A stretch of 64,000 nt of DNA from Rhodopirellula islandica. GTDB taxonomy: Bacteria > Planctomycetota > Planctomycetia > Pirellulales > Pirellulaceae. The stretch spans positions 124,001-188,000 of the forward strand of contig NZ_LECT01000054.1 in the NCBI RefSeq assembly GCF_001027925.1, read 5' to 3'. Below are positions 17,815-25,745 of this stretch, piece by piece. Position 1 is the first letter of the stretch. Every line of letters starts with the position of its first letter. The notes under the pieces are model-generated. The model had not been told where the DNA came from, did no database searches, and was given only the letters and a program-made list of their open reading frames with translations. Both the position numbers and the translations under genes were made by a program.

Positions 17815-18246
17815 TCATTCACCGGGACGTTTGGGCTGAACCCCCTTGTCCTGATTTCGCATCGCTCGCTGGCCGTCGGCACCCGGTCGCATGCGTTCAC
17901 GCCCTTCGCCTTGGCGGCCACGCATGCCTTGCGTTCGACCCTCGCGAAAAGCCGTCAGAGCTGCCGCGAGTTCTTTTTCATTGAGTGCGCCGTCACCATC
18001 CTTGTCGTGGTCCTTGATCAGCTTCGCTGCGATCTTGGTCGGATTCAATTGCAACCCTGCCCCCGCGCGACGCCGGGCTTGTGGGTCACGCTCGCCATCT
18101 TTGTCCAAACGATTTGGCTTTTGAGCGAACGCGACCGACGAAATCAGCGGCAACGCCGTGCTGCCGGCGAGCAGTTTCAACAAGAAACGACGTCGCTGGG
18201 GATGTTCTTCTGCCGATTGAACCAAGCTTTCGGTTTCGGTCTTCAT
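17815..18246 (-). CDS. Small EF-hand protein with twin-arginine-like leader
   Basis: A 143-residue protein. The N-terminus QRRRFLLKLLAGSTALPLIS resembles a Tat signal followed by a cleavage site near AFAQ. One clear EF-hand calcium loop, DHDKDGDGALNEKEL, lies at about residues 79-93. The C-terminal third is Arg/Gly/Gln-rich and probably disordered. The start ATG overlaps the stop of the upstream FecR-like gene by four bases (ATGA), so translation is likely coupled. Function unknown; a calcium-responsive accessory to the neighbouring exported proteins is a guess. Confidence 0.83.
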   Translation of the reverse strand: MKTETESLVQSAEEHPQRRRFLLKLLAGSTALPLISSVAFAQKPNRLDKDGERDPQARRRAGAGLQLNPTKIAAKLIKDHDKDGDGALNEKELAAALTAFREGRTQGMRGRQGEGRERMRPGADGQRAMRNQDKGVQPKRPGE

Positions 18247-19763
18247 GGTTGACTCCTCGATGAGAACTGAGGCAAGGATTTTGACGACGAAGGTCGTCGT
18301 GAAAAACGCGAGTGGATGGACGCGTCGACAATCACACGGACGTGATCGCCTCGTCGACCAAATGACATCAAACTGAGATCGATTGTTTGGCGGTCTTCAC
18401 TGAGCGTGATGACATCGCCGATGCGTGACGCATCCAGTTCCAGGCCTCGTCCGAACGGCAGGCTGGCTGCACTCCGCAGTGAGAATCGGCCATCCGTTGC
18501 GAACAGCGTTTTGTCTTCAACAATCACACCGAGAATCGGCTGTTGAAACGTGATGCTGCCTTCGACCAATTCCAAGTCGCGAATCGTGGGACGCTGGCGA
18601 TTGTTCTCGGTGTCGATCGGAATCTTCGGATTGAACATCAATAAAAACGAGCGAACGCGGTGACCCGTTGAAACCTCTGCGGGCAACAATAACGCCGCTT
18701 TTGTGTACCGTCCGGGGACCGTGAGATCGACGGAGCATGGTGACTGCAGTCGAGTCGCATAGCCCTCGGGCAACACAAAGATCCGACGGTCGCTTTGGAT
18801 CCGGTTGACCAATCGGGGCCAAGGAGGAGCAAAACGGAAGGCACCGGTTGACTTGACGATTCCCGACCCAAACGGCCACAACTTTTCAAAACGCCCGGTG
18901 TCGAACGCGATGTCGCTCATGCTGCCATCCGAAGACAATTCGACGCTCTGCCCCTCGGTCAGCAAACGCTTGTGATGATCCTTGTCCGTGACCACCTCGA
19001 CTTCGCCGTCAAAGACGGAGACCTTTGACAGTCCATCGCGTTCCAGTTCAATCCCAAACGCGGTTCCCAAGTCGATGACCTGTGCCGAGGGTGTGTCGAC
19101 TCGAAAACCTTCTGCGCCCGGCGGCACGGTGGCGGACAGAAGGCCGTAGGCCAACTTGGTCCGATCCATCGATTGCAGTTCGTAGGATGCCGGGCCCTCC
19201 AGCGTGACTTCGACGCCGCTGTCGAATTGAACTTGAACGATGCCGGATCGCAGACGAATGGTTCGAGCGTTCAACCGGTCGCCGGATTGGGACGCGTGAT
19301 CGCTTTCCCAGGTGGCATCGATGGACTGAACCAGAGTCGCGAACGTTGTGTCGATTTCGTTGTCGGGGGATGCCGGCGAAGAGGGATTCTGTGCGACGGA
19401 CGGGGTGGTTGGTCGGCCAGACTTCGAAGGATCGACCTTGGTCCGAATCACCAATCCAGTGACCAGCAACACGGTCGCCGCGATGGCGGCAACGCCCCAC
19501 GTGAGTCGCTGACTTCGTCGATGTGTGGCGAGAGCGACTGGTCTGGACGTGGGCTCCGCGGGATTGGATTCATCAGGTCCCGATTGGGTGAACTGTTGCC
19601 AGCTCAATTCGGCCGTCATTCGCTCGTCAAAGTGAACCGCGTCAGCGAACTGCTTGGCGTGATCCGGATTCGCATTGATCCAGCTTTCCAGTTCAGACAG
19701 TTGATCCGGCGTCAGAGTTTCATCCAGGTAGCCGTCGATCAAGGTTGGGTGGCGGTTGTTCAT
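18243..19763 (-). CDS. FecR-like transmembrane regulator/anti-sigma-type protein
   Basis: A 506-residue protein. The start at 19763 (MNNRHPTLIDGYLDE) follows from overlap with the sigma-factor stop (four bases). Residues 1-90 match the cytoplasmic region typical of planctomycete FecR-like proteins (LTPDQLSELESWINANPDHA). A single membrane segment lies near residues 95-113 (GVAAIAATVLLVTGLVI). The FecR domain follows (~140-260: RLRSGIVQVQFDSGVEVTLEG, DLGTAFGIEL, VFDGEVEV). The last ~230 residues resemble a concanavalin-like beta domain. By analogy with FecI/FecR it should sense a periplasmic signal and control the adjacent ECF sigma factor. Confidence 0.85.
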   Translation of the reverse strand: MNNRHPTLIDGYLDETLTPDQLSELESWINANPDHAKQFADAVHFDERMTAELSWQQFTQSGPDESNPAEPTSRPVALATHRRSQRLTWGVAAIAATVLLVTGLVIRTKVDPSKSGRPTTPSVAQNPSSPASPDNEIDTTFATLVQSIDATWESDHASQSGDRLNARTIRLRSGIVQVQFDSGVEVTLEGPASYELQSMDRTKLAYGLLSATVPPGAEGFRVDTPSAQVIDLGTAFGIELERDGLSKVSVFDGEVEVVTDKDHHKRLLTEGQSVELSSDGSMSDIAFDTGRFEKLWPFGSGIVKSTGAFRFAPPWPRLVNRIQSDRRIFVLPEGYATRLQSPCSVDLTVPGRYTKAALLLPAEVSTGHRVRSFLLMFNPKIPIDTENNRQRPTIRDLELVEGSITFQQPILGVIVEDKTLFATDGRFSLRSAASLPFGRGLELDASRIGDVITLSEDRQTIDLSLMSFGRRGDHVRVIVDASIHSRFSRRPSSSKSLPQFSSRSQP

Positions 19764-20278
19764 CCGTTCGCTCCTTCGGAGACGAACTTGTCTTCGATGC
19801 ATTCACGCAGTTGCTCTCGAATCCGCTGCAAGGCTTTGGAGACCGAGTTCGCTGTCATGCCGATTTGTTCGCTGATCGCAATCGGTTTGAGTCCTTTTTG
19901 ATATCGCAATTCGCAGATCTTTCGAGCACGGCCAGGCAGTTGATCGAGGCATGTGGGCAGGTGATCGAGTTCTTCGGGGGGAGAGGACTGCTCAAACGTG
20001 GACTGCAAATTCGCGATCGTTTCCTCGCTGAAGACCAGGCGGTCCCGTCGTCGGCGGCGCAGGTACAAACTGATTTGGTTGCGAGCGACGCCGATCGCCC
20101 AGCCCTGAAACGCTTGCGAGGAATCGTAGGATTCAAATGAGTTCAAAACCGCGAGTGCTGTCTCTTGCAGCACGTCTTCACGGTCACGCCGATCTCGAAC
20201 CACCGACGCAACGAAAGCAGCCACCACCGGCTGAGCCGAGGTCCACAATCGGGTCGCATGGCGTGTTGAATCGTCCAC
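19760..20278 (-). CDS. ECF-type RNA polymerase sigma factor (planctomycete group)
   Basis: A 172-residue sigma-70 family factor. Region 2 is visible at ~30-80 (DREDVLQETALAVLNSFESY, FQGWAIGVARNQI) and region 4 helix-turn-helix at ~110-160 (LPGRARKICELRYQKGLKPI, MTANSVSKALQRIREQLREC). It is first in a run of five same-strand genes (sigma, FecR-like, EF-hand, PSCyt1/DUF1553, DUF1501), with overlaps between the first three. Expected to direct transcription of this unit, possibly including itself. Confidence 0.9.
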   Translation of the reverse strand: MDDSTRHATRLWTSAQPVVAAFVASVVRDRRDREDVLQETALAVLNSFESYDSSQAFQGWAIGVARNQISLYLRRRRRDRLVFSEETIANLQSTFEQSSPPEELDHLPTCLDQLPGRARKICELRYQKGLKPIAISEQIGMTANSVSKALQRIREQLRECIEDKFVSEGANG

Positions 20279-20498
20279 TCAAAACTCCTGGAATTGGTTT
20301 GGCATCAGTTCCTTATCCGCTCGAATCCAATCATGACATGAAAGCGATCGGATTTATTGAATTTTGTCATTCTCTGCTCCGCCATGTCCCCCAGCATTCT
20401 TGGCGGCTGAAGTAGGATGGAACCCTCATTCCCACCTCAAAGACTGGCGTGAACAAACGTTTGCTTGCCTGTCCCCGCCTCATTTATCGCACGTTTGC

Positions 20499-21842
20499 AT
20501 GACTCATTTAAAATTTGGAAAACGATCTTCCGCCCTCGATCGACGAGCTTTCCTGAGCGGCACTGCCAAGCTAGGGATGGCCGCGGGAACACTGGGATTG
20601 AACAGTTCGCTGTTGCCATCGTTGGCCTCCGCCGACGATGGCAAGCCGCCGAAACGAGTCTTGCTGCGATCCTCCTGGCAAACCGTCAACATCGGCGACA
20701 TCGCTCACACGCCAGGCGTGCTGAGCATCCTTCGCGAGCACCTGCCCGACGTGGAGGTCACGCTTTGGCCGTCCAATGTTGACAACGGCGTGGAGGAATT
20801 GCTGCGAAAGGAATTTCCCAAACTGAAGATTGCCAAGCCGCGATCCGAAGCATTGAAGCAAGCCTTCCGCGAATGCGATTTCCTACTGCACGGATCAGGA
20901 GCATCCATCGTCGCCGAACGTGACTTGATCCGATGGCGAGAGGAAACGGGAAAGCCGTACGGCATCTACGGGATCACTTTCCCAATGAAGAAATCCTCCG
21001 CGACCAGGGCTCGCAACGAGGACGCGATGGCTCGTTCGGTCGAAGTATTGAGTCATGCCCGGTTTGTGTTCTTCCGCGATAGCAAATCGCTCGCTCTCGC
21101 GAAGAGTCTCGGTGCCTCGTCGCCGGTGATGGAATTCGGTCCCGACGGAGCCTTCGCCTGCGACTTGCGAGATGAGCCTGCCGCCGATCGTTTTTTGGAA
21201 GAGAACCAGTTGAAACCGCAGGGATTTCTATGCTGCATCCCGCGACTGCGCTACACGCCGTACTGGACGATCAAATCCCACGTCAAATTTGATCCCGTCA
21301 AGCACGCTCGCAACGAAGCGATGAAGGAGCACGACCATGCGGAGCTTCGCGAAGCGATCGTGCAAGTCGTTCGCGAAACCGATCGCAAGGTCTTGGTGTG
21401 CCCGGAAGACCGAACGCAGATGGCGGTGGGCAAGGAGATGCTGATCGATCGATTGCCACAGGACGTGCTGTCGCGAGTCGTTTGGCGTCCGAACTATTGG
21501 CTGACGGGGGAAGCGGTCAGCGTTTACATGAAGAGCGCCGGGTTGTTCGGCAATGAAATGCATTCGCCGATCATGTGCATCGGTCACGGCATCCCCGCGA
21601 TCGTTTGTCGGTTCGAGGAACAAACCAGCAAAGGCTATATGTGGGAGGACATTGGTTTGGGAGACTGGTTGTTCGATCTGGATTCGGAAACGGATCGCAA
21701 CCGCATCGTGCCGGCGGTTTTGCAGCTGGCAAATGACTTGGACGCGGCCAAAGCCAAGGCGGAGGAGGCACGCCGATTCGTCGAAAACCGCCAACGAGAA
21801 ACGATGGCGGTACTGCAACAGGAACTCGCCAGCATCTCCTGA
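20499..21842 (+). CDS. Polysaccharide pyruvyl transferase family protein with Tat signal
   Basis: A 447-residue protein. The start at 20499 ([20 protein letters not shown]) gives a clear twin-arginine leader ending near LASAD. The mature part fits the polysaccharide pyruvyl transferase fold (PF04230): a near-N-terminal [15 protein letters not shown] block, [30 protein letters not shown], and [20 protein letters not shown] with [11 protein letters not shown] near the C-terminus. Family enzymes transfer a ketal pyruvate from phosphoenolpyruvate to sugars, normally in the cytoplasm. An exported member is unusual and the donor is unclear, so the reaction is uncertain. Divergent from the sigma factor gene, with 220 bases between. 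Confidence 0.8.
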   Translation: MTHLKFGKRSSALDRRAFLSGTAKLGMAAGTLGLNSSLLPSLASADDGKPPKRVLLRSSWQTVNIGDIAHTPGVLSILREHLPDVEVTLWPSNVDNGVEELLRKEFPKLKIAKPRSEALKQAFRECDFLLHGSGASIVAERDLIRWREETGKPYGIYGITFPMKKSSATRARNEDAMARSVEVLSHARFVFFRDSKSLALAKSLGASSPVMEFGPDGAFACDLRDEPAADRFLEENQLKPQGFLCCIPRLRYTPYWTIKSHVKFDPVKHARNEAMKEHDHAELREAIVQVVRETDRKVLVCPEDRTQMAVGKEMLIDRLPQDVLSRVVWRPNYWLTGEAVSVYMKSAGLFGNEMHSPIMCIGHGIPAIVCRFEEQTSKGYMWEDIGLGDWLFDLDSETDRNRIVPAVLQLANDLDAAKAKAEEARRFVENRQRETMAVLQQELASIS

Positions 21843-21944
21843 CCCCGGAGCTTGAAAGCGGAGGCACATCTGAGGGGATGAGCATGGATGGCTCCGGAGG
21901 AGTCTGCGTTGATAGCTCGGGGCGGGATCGCGAGACCGGCTGTC

Positions 21945-22150
21945 TTCATCCCGGTAGGGATGTCAGACGGTAGCCGGTGGTCGCTGCAACGCAGCGCACC
22001 ACCGGAAAACGAACGTACCCCCAAATACTCCGCCTCCCGCCGTGGCCATCGGCCACGGCGGGAGGCGGAACGGGAAGGTGGGATTGACATGTCCGTCGGT
22101 GGCGCGATCGCTTGCCGACGGCTACCGTCTTGAATCCCTGCCGGGATGAA
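21945..22150. repeat. Palindromic repeat element, family A, copy 2
   Basis: Same architecture as copy 1 at 13145-13345. Outer arms lie at 21957-21976 and 22119-22138 with a few mismatches. A central hairpin with 18 bp arms lies at 22030-22047 and 22051-22068. The conserved CATGTCCGTCGGTGGCGCGA block begins at about 22088. The central hairpin sequence differs from copy 1, so the hairpin shape is conserved there while its sequence is not. Confidence 0.85.
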
Positions 22151-22199
22151 AACTCGCGCAACCACAATGCTTCACAACACAGAGCATTTCGCAGTCCAG

Positions 22200-22274
22200 C
22201 GTTGGCCTAGGTTGAGCGCAGGAACCGTGGCCAACGCCAAGCGACTCACATACCCGATGACACCTGCGTACCTG
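22200..22274. repeat. Palindromic repeat element, family B, copy 1
   Basis: Shares a perfect 30 bp block (22245-22274, starting CTCACATACCCGATGACACC) with 47177-47206. It also shares imperfect flanks including GCGTTGGCCTAGG and ACCGTGGCCAACGCCAA. The left and right parts are partly self-complementary. Confidence 0.8.
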
Positions 22275-22325
22275 TCTACGCCGTCAACACCATCAAAAAC
22301 GATCGCTCCGCTTGGGGCCGCTTCC

Positions 22326-22390
22326 TTCGCTGGTACCGAGGCACGGGTGAAAAACACCGTCTTTTGCACCCGTGCCTCGGAAGCAGCGAA
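22326..22390. repeat. Strong hairpin left of the integron array
   Basis: A 14 bp perfect inverted repeat (22336-22349 and 22367-22380), extended after a small bulge by TTCGCTG/CAGCGAA at 22326-22332 and 22384-22390. Role unknown: it could be a terminator for the upstream gene or a boundary of the array. The rest of 22275-22518 shows no gene and no recognisable attI site. Confidence 0.65.
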
Positions 22391-22518
22391 CGCAACCCCG
22401 CGTCACGCCATCCACGCCCAGTCGCGCAAGTGCTGCAGACCGAGCCCTATTCAGCTAAAGTCAACACCCGTTCTCCCCCATTTCCAAGCATAGACGACAC
22501 CCTGTCGTCCAGAACCCC

Positions 22519-22525
22519 GTTAGCC
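22519..22525 (+). other. Left core recombination site of the array
   Basis: GTTAGCC matches GTTRRRY except for one position. It is the exact complement of the R'' core GGCTAAC at the far end of the same cassette (22863-22869). It marks where cassette 1 was joined; the sequence to its left may be a former attI or a lost attC. Confidence 0.75.
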
Positions 22526-22532
22526 GCCGCTA

Positions 22533-22856
22533 GTGTTCCCTGACTTCAAACCATATCACGACTTGCTCCCAGACGGTTGGTTTACCACGCCGGATGATCG
22601 CGCTTCGTTGCTCGCATCCGAGCTTCAGCGAGAATTACCGCCCGGACACCTGCTCAACAACGTCCCGGTCACCGTGGTTGCGCATCGCGACGCCACTGAC
22701 GACATCCTCTGCTGGCATCACGATTCTCCGGAACGTTTCACCGTCATACATCTATCATGGCGTGGTCGCGAAGAGGTCAACGCTGAACATCCAGCGGTTG
22801 AATCTGATGGCACGTTTGACGACTTTCTTGCCTATGAGCGTCGCCATTCTGCTTGA
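22533..22856 (+). CDS. Cassette 1: unrecognised 107-residue protein
   Basis: Starts with GTG only eight bases after the core site, as cassette genes often do; no Shine-Dalgarno sequence is visible. The protein is soluble and acidic, with no signal peptide or membrane segment. Notable segments are LLASELQRELPPGHLLNNVP, VVAHRDATDDILCWHHDSPE, FTVIHLSWRGREE and a C-terminal DFLAYERRHSA. The pattern looks like a small alpha/beta fold. I do not recognise the family. The stop lies six bases before the R'' core of attC1, so the whole cassette is coding plus attC. Confidence 0.7.
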   Translation: MFPDFKPYHDLLPDGWFTTPDDRASLLASELQRELPPGHLLNNVPVTVVAHRDATDDILCWHHDSPERFTVIHLSWRGREEVNAEHPAVESDGTFDDFLAYERRHSA

Positions 22857-22862
22857 CCGCGG

Positions 22863-23072
22863 CGGCTAACATGGTTTTTACGCAAGGCCACGGCTTCGTC
22901 GTTGGAGCATCATTTGGTTTGCCACGTGCAATCGCTCCGTTGTCGCGTTTTGGTTTGCTACGCCGTGGACACCGCCTCTTTGGTAACGTGGCTTCTTTTT
23001 GGTAGACTGATTTGTGTTGCGACGCTTTTTGACTTCGGAGAGAAGCGGTGTCGTAAAAACTTTCCGTTGGCC
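22863..23072 (+). repeat. attC site 1 (long type, 210 bp)
   Basis: R'' GGCTAAC, L'' box GGTTTTTACGC, then a long imperfect palindrome, L' box GTCGTAAAAAC, R' GTTGGCC (23066-23072). The L'' and L' boxes are complementary. Closely similar to attC5 over most of its length. Confidence 0.85.
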
Positions 23073-23088
23073 GACCCAGAGATCACTA

Positions 23089-23454
23089 ATGTCCGTGACA
23101 ATCTCGATTGCGCCGACCAGCGAGGACACGTGGATCATCCGCAATGCCGTGTACCGATGGCTGGTCGCGCGTGTCGCCGACTTGCATGCTGACCAACCGG
23201 ACGTCGTCGAGCAACTGACGATCAGCGGCTACTGCGGCGGAATCTCACTCGACCGCCATCTGCAGGAATCACCTGAGCTCGCCCGTCGCATCGCCGATGC
23301 GCTTCGTGCAACTATCGACCACATTCGCACACATGCTGGTCCGCTAACCGATGATTCCGATGCACCGTGGCCTGAGCTGCAACCGCAGGTTTGCACCGCT
23401 CTCGATGACTTGCAGTTGCTGCTTGACCGTTTTGCGGTGGTGGCTGATCCGTAG
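23089..23454 (+). CDS. Cassette 2: unrecognised 121-residue protein
   Basis: The start at 23089 (MSVTISIAPTSEDTWIIRNA) lies 17 bases after the core of attC1. An earlier in-frame start would place the N-terminus inside attC1 and is rejected. The protein appears mostly helical (VYRWLVARVADLHADQPDVV, ARRIADALRATIDHI, ALDDLQLLLDRF) with no signal or membrane segment and no motif I recognise. The stop is nine bases before attC2. Confidence 0.72.
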   Translation: MSVTISIAPTSEDTWIIRNAVYRWLVARVADLHADQPDVVEQLTISGYCGGISLDRHLQESPELARRIADALRATIDHIRTHAGPLTDDSDAPWPELQPQVCTALDDLQLLLDRFAVVADP

Positions 23455-23463
23455 CGCAGGGTC

Positions 23464-23600
23464 GGCCAACAGGGATTATACGCAATGGCCTTTGGAACAC
23501 CTTCCTTGGTTGGGCACGCGGGCTGGCATTGGTACAATCTCCCGTAGTTCAGATGTCGCTTCGTTCGTTTAGGCGGTGTCGTGAATAACTTCCTTTGTGC
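23464..23600 (+). repeat. attC site 2 (short type, 137 bp)
   Basis: R'' GGCCAAC (complement of the cassette-2 start core GTTGGCC), L'' GGATTATACGC, L' GTCGTGAATAAC, R' TTTGTGC. The first base of R', contributed by this cassette, is T instead of G; the following TTGTGC belongs to the next cassette. Confidence 0.8.
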
Positions 23601-23621
23601 GGACTCCTCCAAGGAATACCG

Positions 23622-23837
23622 ATGCTTACCCCCAATTATAACGCTGTAATCCGCCAAGACGGCGAATGGTGGATCGGGTGGATCGAGGAGGTGCCCGGCG
23701 TCAATTCGCAGGGTGCGACCCGTGACGAACTGATCGACAACCTGCGCGAGGCCCTTTCAGAGGCCATCGAAATGAACCGCGAGGATGCCCGTAAGGCTGC
23801 TGGCGCAGCATACGAAGAGGTGGCAATTCAACCGTGA
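23622..23837 (+). CDS. hicB: Cassette 3: HicB-type antitoxin
   Basis: A 71-residue protein of the HicB N-terminal fold: YNAVIRQDGEWWIGWIEEVP followed by GVNSQGATRDELIDNLREAL and a helix. HicB proteins bind and block the HicA mRNA interferase; short forms like this lack a long DNA-binding tail. Start at 23622 is supported by AAGGAA at 23611-23616. The stop overlaps the start of the toxin gene by four bases. Antitoxin precedes toxin, the reverse of the classical hicAB order. Confidence 0.88.
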   Translation: MLTPNYNAVIRQDGEWWIGWIEEVPGVNSQGATRDELIDNLREALSEAIEMNREDARKAAGAAYEEVAIQP

Positions 23838-24019
23838 AACGCCGTGACCTCATTCGACATTTGAACGACAGCGGCTGCGTTTTAGTGCGTGAGGGCGGCA
23901 ACCATTCTTGGTGGTGCAATCCCGCTACTGGTGCACGGTCAGCGGTGCCGCGTCATCGCGAGGTTTCTGATCACTTGGCACGTAAAATCTGCCGTGATCT
24001 TGGGATCCCAGAACCGTAG
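23834..24019 (+). CDS. hicA: Cassette 3: HicA-type mRNA interferase toxin
   Basis: A 61-residue HicA protein starting with GTG, overlapping hicB. The fold signature is visible: KRRDLIRHLNDSGCVLVREG, then GGNHSWW containing the conserved His, then AVPRHREVSDHLARKICRDL. HicA cleaves mRNA ribosome-independently and is neutralised by HicB. With hicB it fills the cassette; the stop is three bases before attC3. Confidence 0.88.
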   Translation: MKRRDLIRHLNDSGCVLVREGGNHSWWCNPATGARSAVPRHREVSDHLARKICRDLGIPEP

Positions 24020-24022
24020 GCC

Positions 24023-24158
24023 GCACAACAGGGGTTTTACGCTAGGACTGCGGCACACCTTCGTTGGTAGGCAACGCGCGTTGGCAATGGTGCACCTTCT
24101 GATGATTCAAACTCCAACGCTTCGCTTAGGGTGGTGTCGCAAAAGACTTTCGTTGGGC
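24023..24158 (+). repeat. attC site 3 (short type, 136 bp)
   Basis: R'' GCACAAC, an exact complement of TTGTGC at the cassette-3 start. L'' GGGTTTTACGC, L' GTCGCAAAAGAC, R' GTTGGGC (24152-24158). Confidence 0.85.
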
Positions 24159-24162
24159 GACC

Positions 24163-24447
24163 CTAGAGCGATCTGATGTCACGATCACCGGGAATGACCC
24201 GCGCGACTTCGATTCCGTCCTGAATTAATCGGTAAAAGATGACATAACGCCCAACAACGCTACTGCGAATGTCGGCACCGTACTCGTTCCGCAATTCACC
24301 GAAATCTGGAACCGTCGAAATGAGCCTGCACTTCTCTTCGATCTTCTCGATCCAATTCGCTGCCGCGCTCGGCTTGTCCCTCGCGATGAAATCAAAGATA
24401 TCGGACAAGTCCTGTTTCGTTGTCGGCGAAATGAATAGCTTTGCCAT
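24163..24447 (-). CDS. parE: Cassette 4: ParE/RelE-superfamily toxin
   Basis: A 94-residue ParE-type toxin: LFISPTTKQDLSDIFDFIAR, ANWIEKIEEKCRLI, and the C-terminal core YVIFYRLIQDGIEVARVIPG followed by DRDI. ParE toxins typically poison DNA gyrase; some relatives cleave mRNA instead. It follows the antitoxin gene with no gap (TAG then ATG). The module is inverted relative to the other cassettes, so it cannot be read from an upstream array promoter and must have its own. Confidence 0.87.
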   Translation of the reverse strand: MAKLFISPTTKQDLSDIFDFIARDKPSAAANWIEKIEEKCRLISTVPDFGELRNEYGADIRSSVVGRYVIFYRLIQDGIEVARVIPGDRDIRSL

Positions 24448-24690
24448 CTAGCTGGCGTCTTCAACTGCCGCTTTGGCGCGTGCTCGCAGTTCTGAAAACA
24501 CTTCGTCGCCGTCAATTCCCAGTCCCGCATCGAGTTCGTTGATGCCCTTCTGGATATCGGCTCGCAATCGTTGTCGGCTCATCAATAGCCGAACCCCTTC
24601 GGTGATCGCCTCGCTTGTCGACTCAAATTCGCCGGACGTGACGAGACCCTCAACAAACTGCATCGCATCGTCTGGTAGTTGTATATTCAT
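24448..24690 (-). CDS. parD: Cassette 4: ParD-type antitoxin
   Basis: An 80-residue ribbon-helix-helix antitoxin: MNIQLPDDAMQFVEGLVTSG, then EFESTSEAITEGVRLL, then a charged C-terminal region that would wrap the toxin. The start is preceded on the minus strand by AAGGA at a good distance. ParD normally also represses its own operon. The promoter must lie between this start and attC4. Confidence 0.88.
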   Translation of the reverse strand: MNIQLPDDAMQFVEGLVTSGEFESTSEAITEGVRLLMSRQRLRADIQKGINELDAGLGIDGDEVFSELRARAKAAVEDAS

Positions 24691-24718
24691 TCCAGTGTTC
24701 CTTTTTCACGACCGGTTC

Positions 24719-24855
24719 GCCCAGCAGGGGGTTGCCGCAAGGGCCTTTGGCACGCCCTCGATTGTAGGCGACTTGGGCTGGCATTGGTAGAAACGCCCCA
24801 GGTGCCACGTTTTTCGCTTCGTTCAGCGCGGTGTCGTAAAAGACTTCCGTTGTCG
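24719..24855 (+). repeat. attC site 4 (short type, 137 bp)
   Basis: R'' GCCCAGC, one mismatch from the complement of the cassette-4 start core GTTGGGC. L'' GGGGTTGCCGC, L' GTCGTAAAAGACTTCC, R' GTTGTCG (24849-24855), which deviates from GTTRRRY. Confidence 0.75.
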
Positions 24856-24871
24856 GTCATTGGCTGATCCA

Positions 24872-25735
24872 ATGCTCATGCAAATCACGCTCGGACAATT
24901 TGTTCATCTCGACCATAGCGGGATCGGCGTTGTTGTTGCACTGCTGTCAGTCGGCGATGTGCGATAGCAAGACTTCACCGTGATTCCCGGCTGCTTCCAC
25001 AACGATCCACCGATCGCTGATGCAGACCAGCGCGCAATCAACGTCCTTGACGAATCTGACGCATCGACTCGCTGGAAACACCTCGTCAGCGCGAGCAATC
25101 GCCACTTCAAGCTCCTCGATCAAACCGAATGGCCCGCCCAGCTCGTGCGAGACGCATCCTTCTTCTTCACTTGGATGAATCACTGGAACAACGCCGCCGC
25201 CGATGCTTTCTGCGATGCTCTCAGAACGCTAAATATTAGCCCCACCGAAACGGTCACGATATTTTGGATGCGCGAACATGCGGTCGAATCCAGTTAAGAC
25301 GCGTTTACACGCAACTGGATCAATTTCCTCCTCAGCAGGCAGGGGATGTCGATTGATGAAGGGCAGCATTTGGTTGTGGACGAGGCAACGAGTCCCTTTG
25401 CCGACCGCTTCGCTGTCGACGACAAAGCGGCCCTTCCAGACTTCGCCTGGAATCGAATCAAAGAACGATTCGGATCGCAGTTTGTGTTTCAACTTGCCGC
25501 GAAACAACCGCTTCAGAATCTGCTCAGGCACGAACACACTGGCCCGACTGCTTTGCCGAACGCCGTTGGCCCGTGCCCAGCGTGCGGCGGTGACATCATG
25601 AAATTCGACGCGATGGCTTCCGTCAAAGGTCAAGTTCCACAATGGATCAGCCTCTGCAAAAACTGCACTGCCAATTTCTCGAAACCGTCTTGGGAACTGG
25701 AATCTGGCGACAGTTTCTGCACCATCTTCATCTAG
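24872..25735 (+). pseudogene. Cassette 5: gene interrupted by in-frame stop codons
   Basis: One reading frame runs from ATG 24872/24878 to a stop at 25733-25735, broken by TAG at 24965-24967 and TAA at 25295-25297. Both sides of the TAA look like one protein. Before it are SFFFTWMNHWNNAAADAFCD and TVTIFWMREHAVESS; after it, DAFTRNWINFLLSRQGMSID continues in the same frame. The C-terminus has a zinc-ribbon-like pattern, CPACGGDIMKFD followed about 17 residues later by CKNC. The middle resembles DUF2947-like proteins as I remember them; this is tentative. The first block (MQITLGQFVHLDHSGIGVVV) may or may not belong to the same protein. Separate expression of the pieces, starting from GTG 24980 or ATG 25346, cannot be excluded. 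Confidence 0.65.
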
Positions 25736-25745
25736 CAACCGTGGC

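Noticed and set aside
22150-22518. An attI site or intI remnant left of the array
   Set aside because: No integrase-like frame or motif could be found on either strand; only hairpins and a repeat element are there.
24947-25738. Two minus-strand frames (78 and 169 codons) opposite the broken cassette-5 gene
   Set aside because: The plus-strand frame has zinc-ribbon cysteines and coherent sequence across its stop codons; the minus frames look like antisense shadows.
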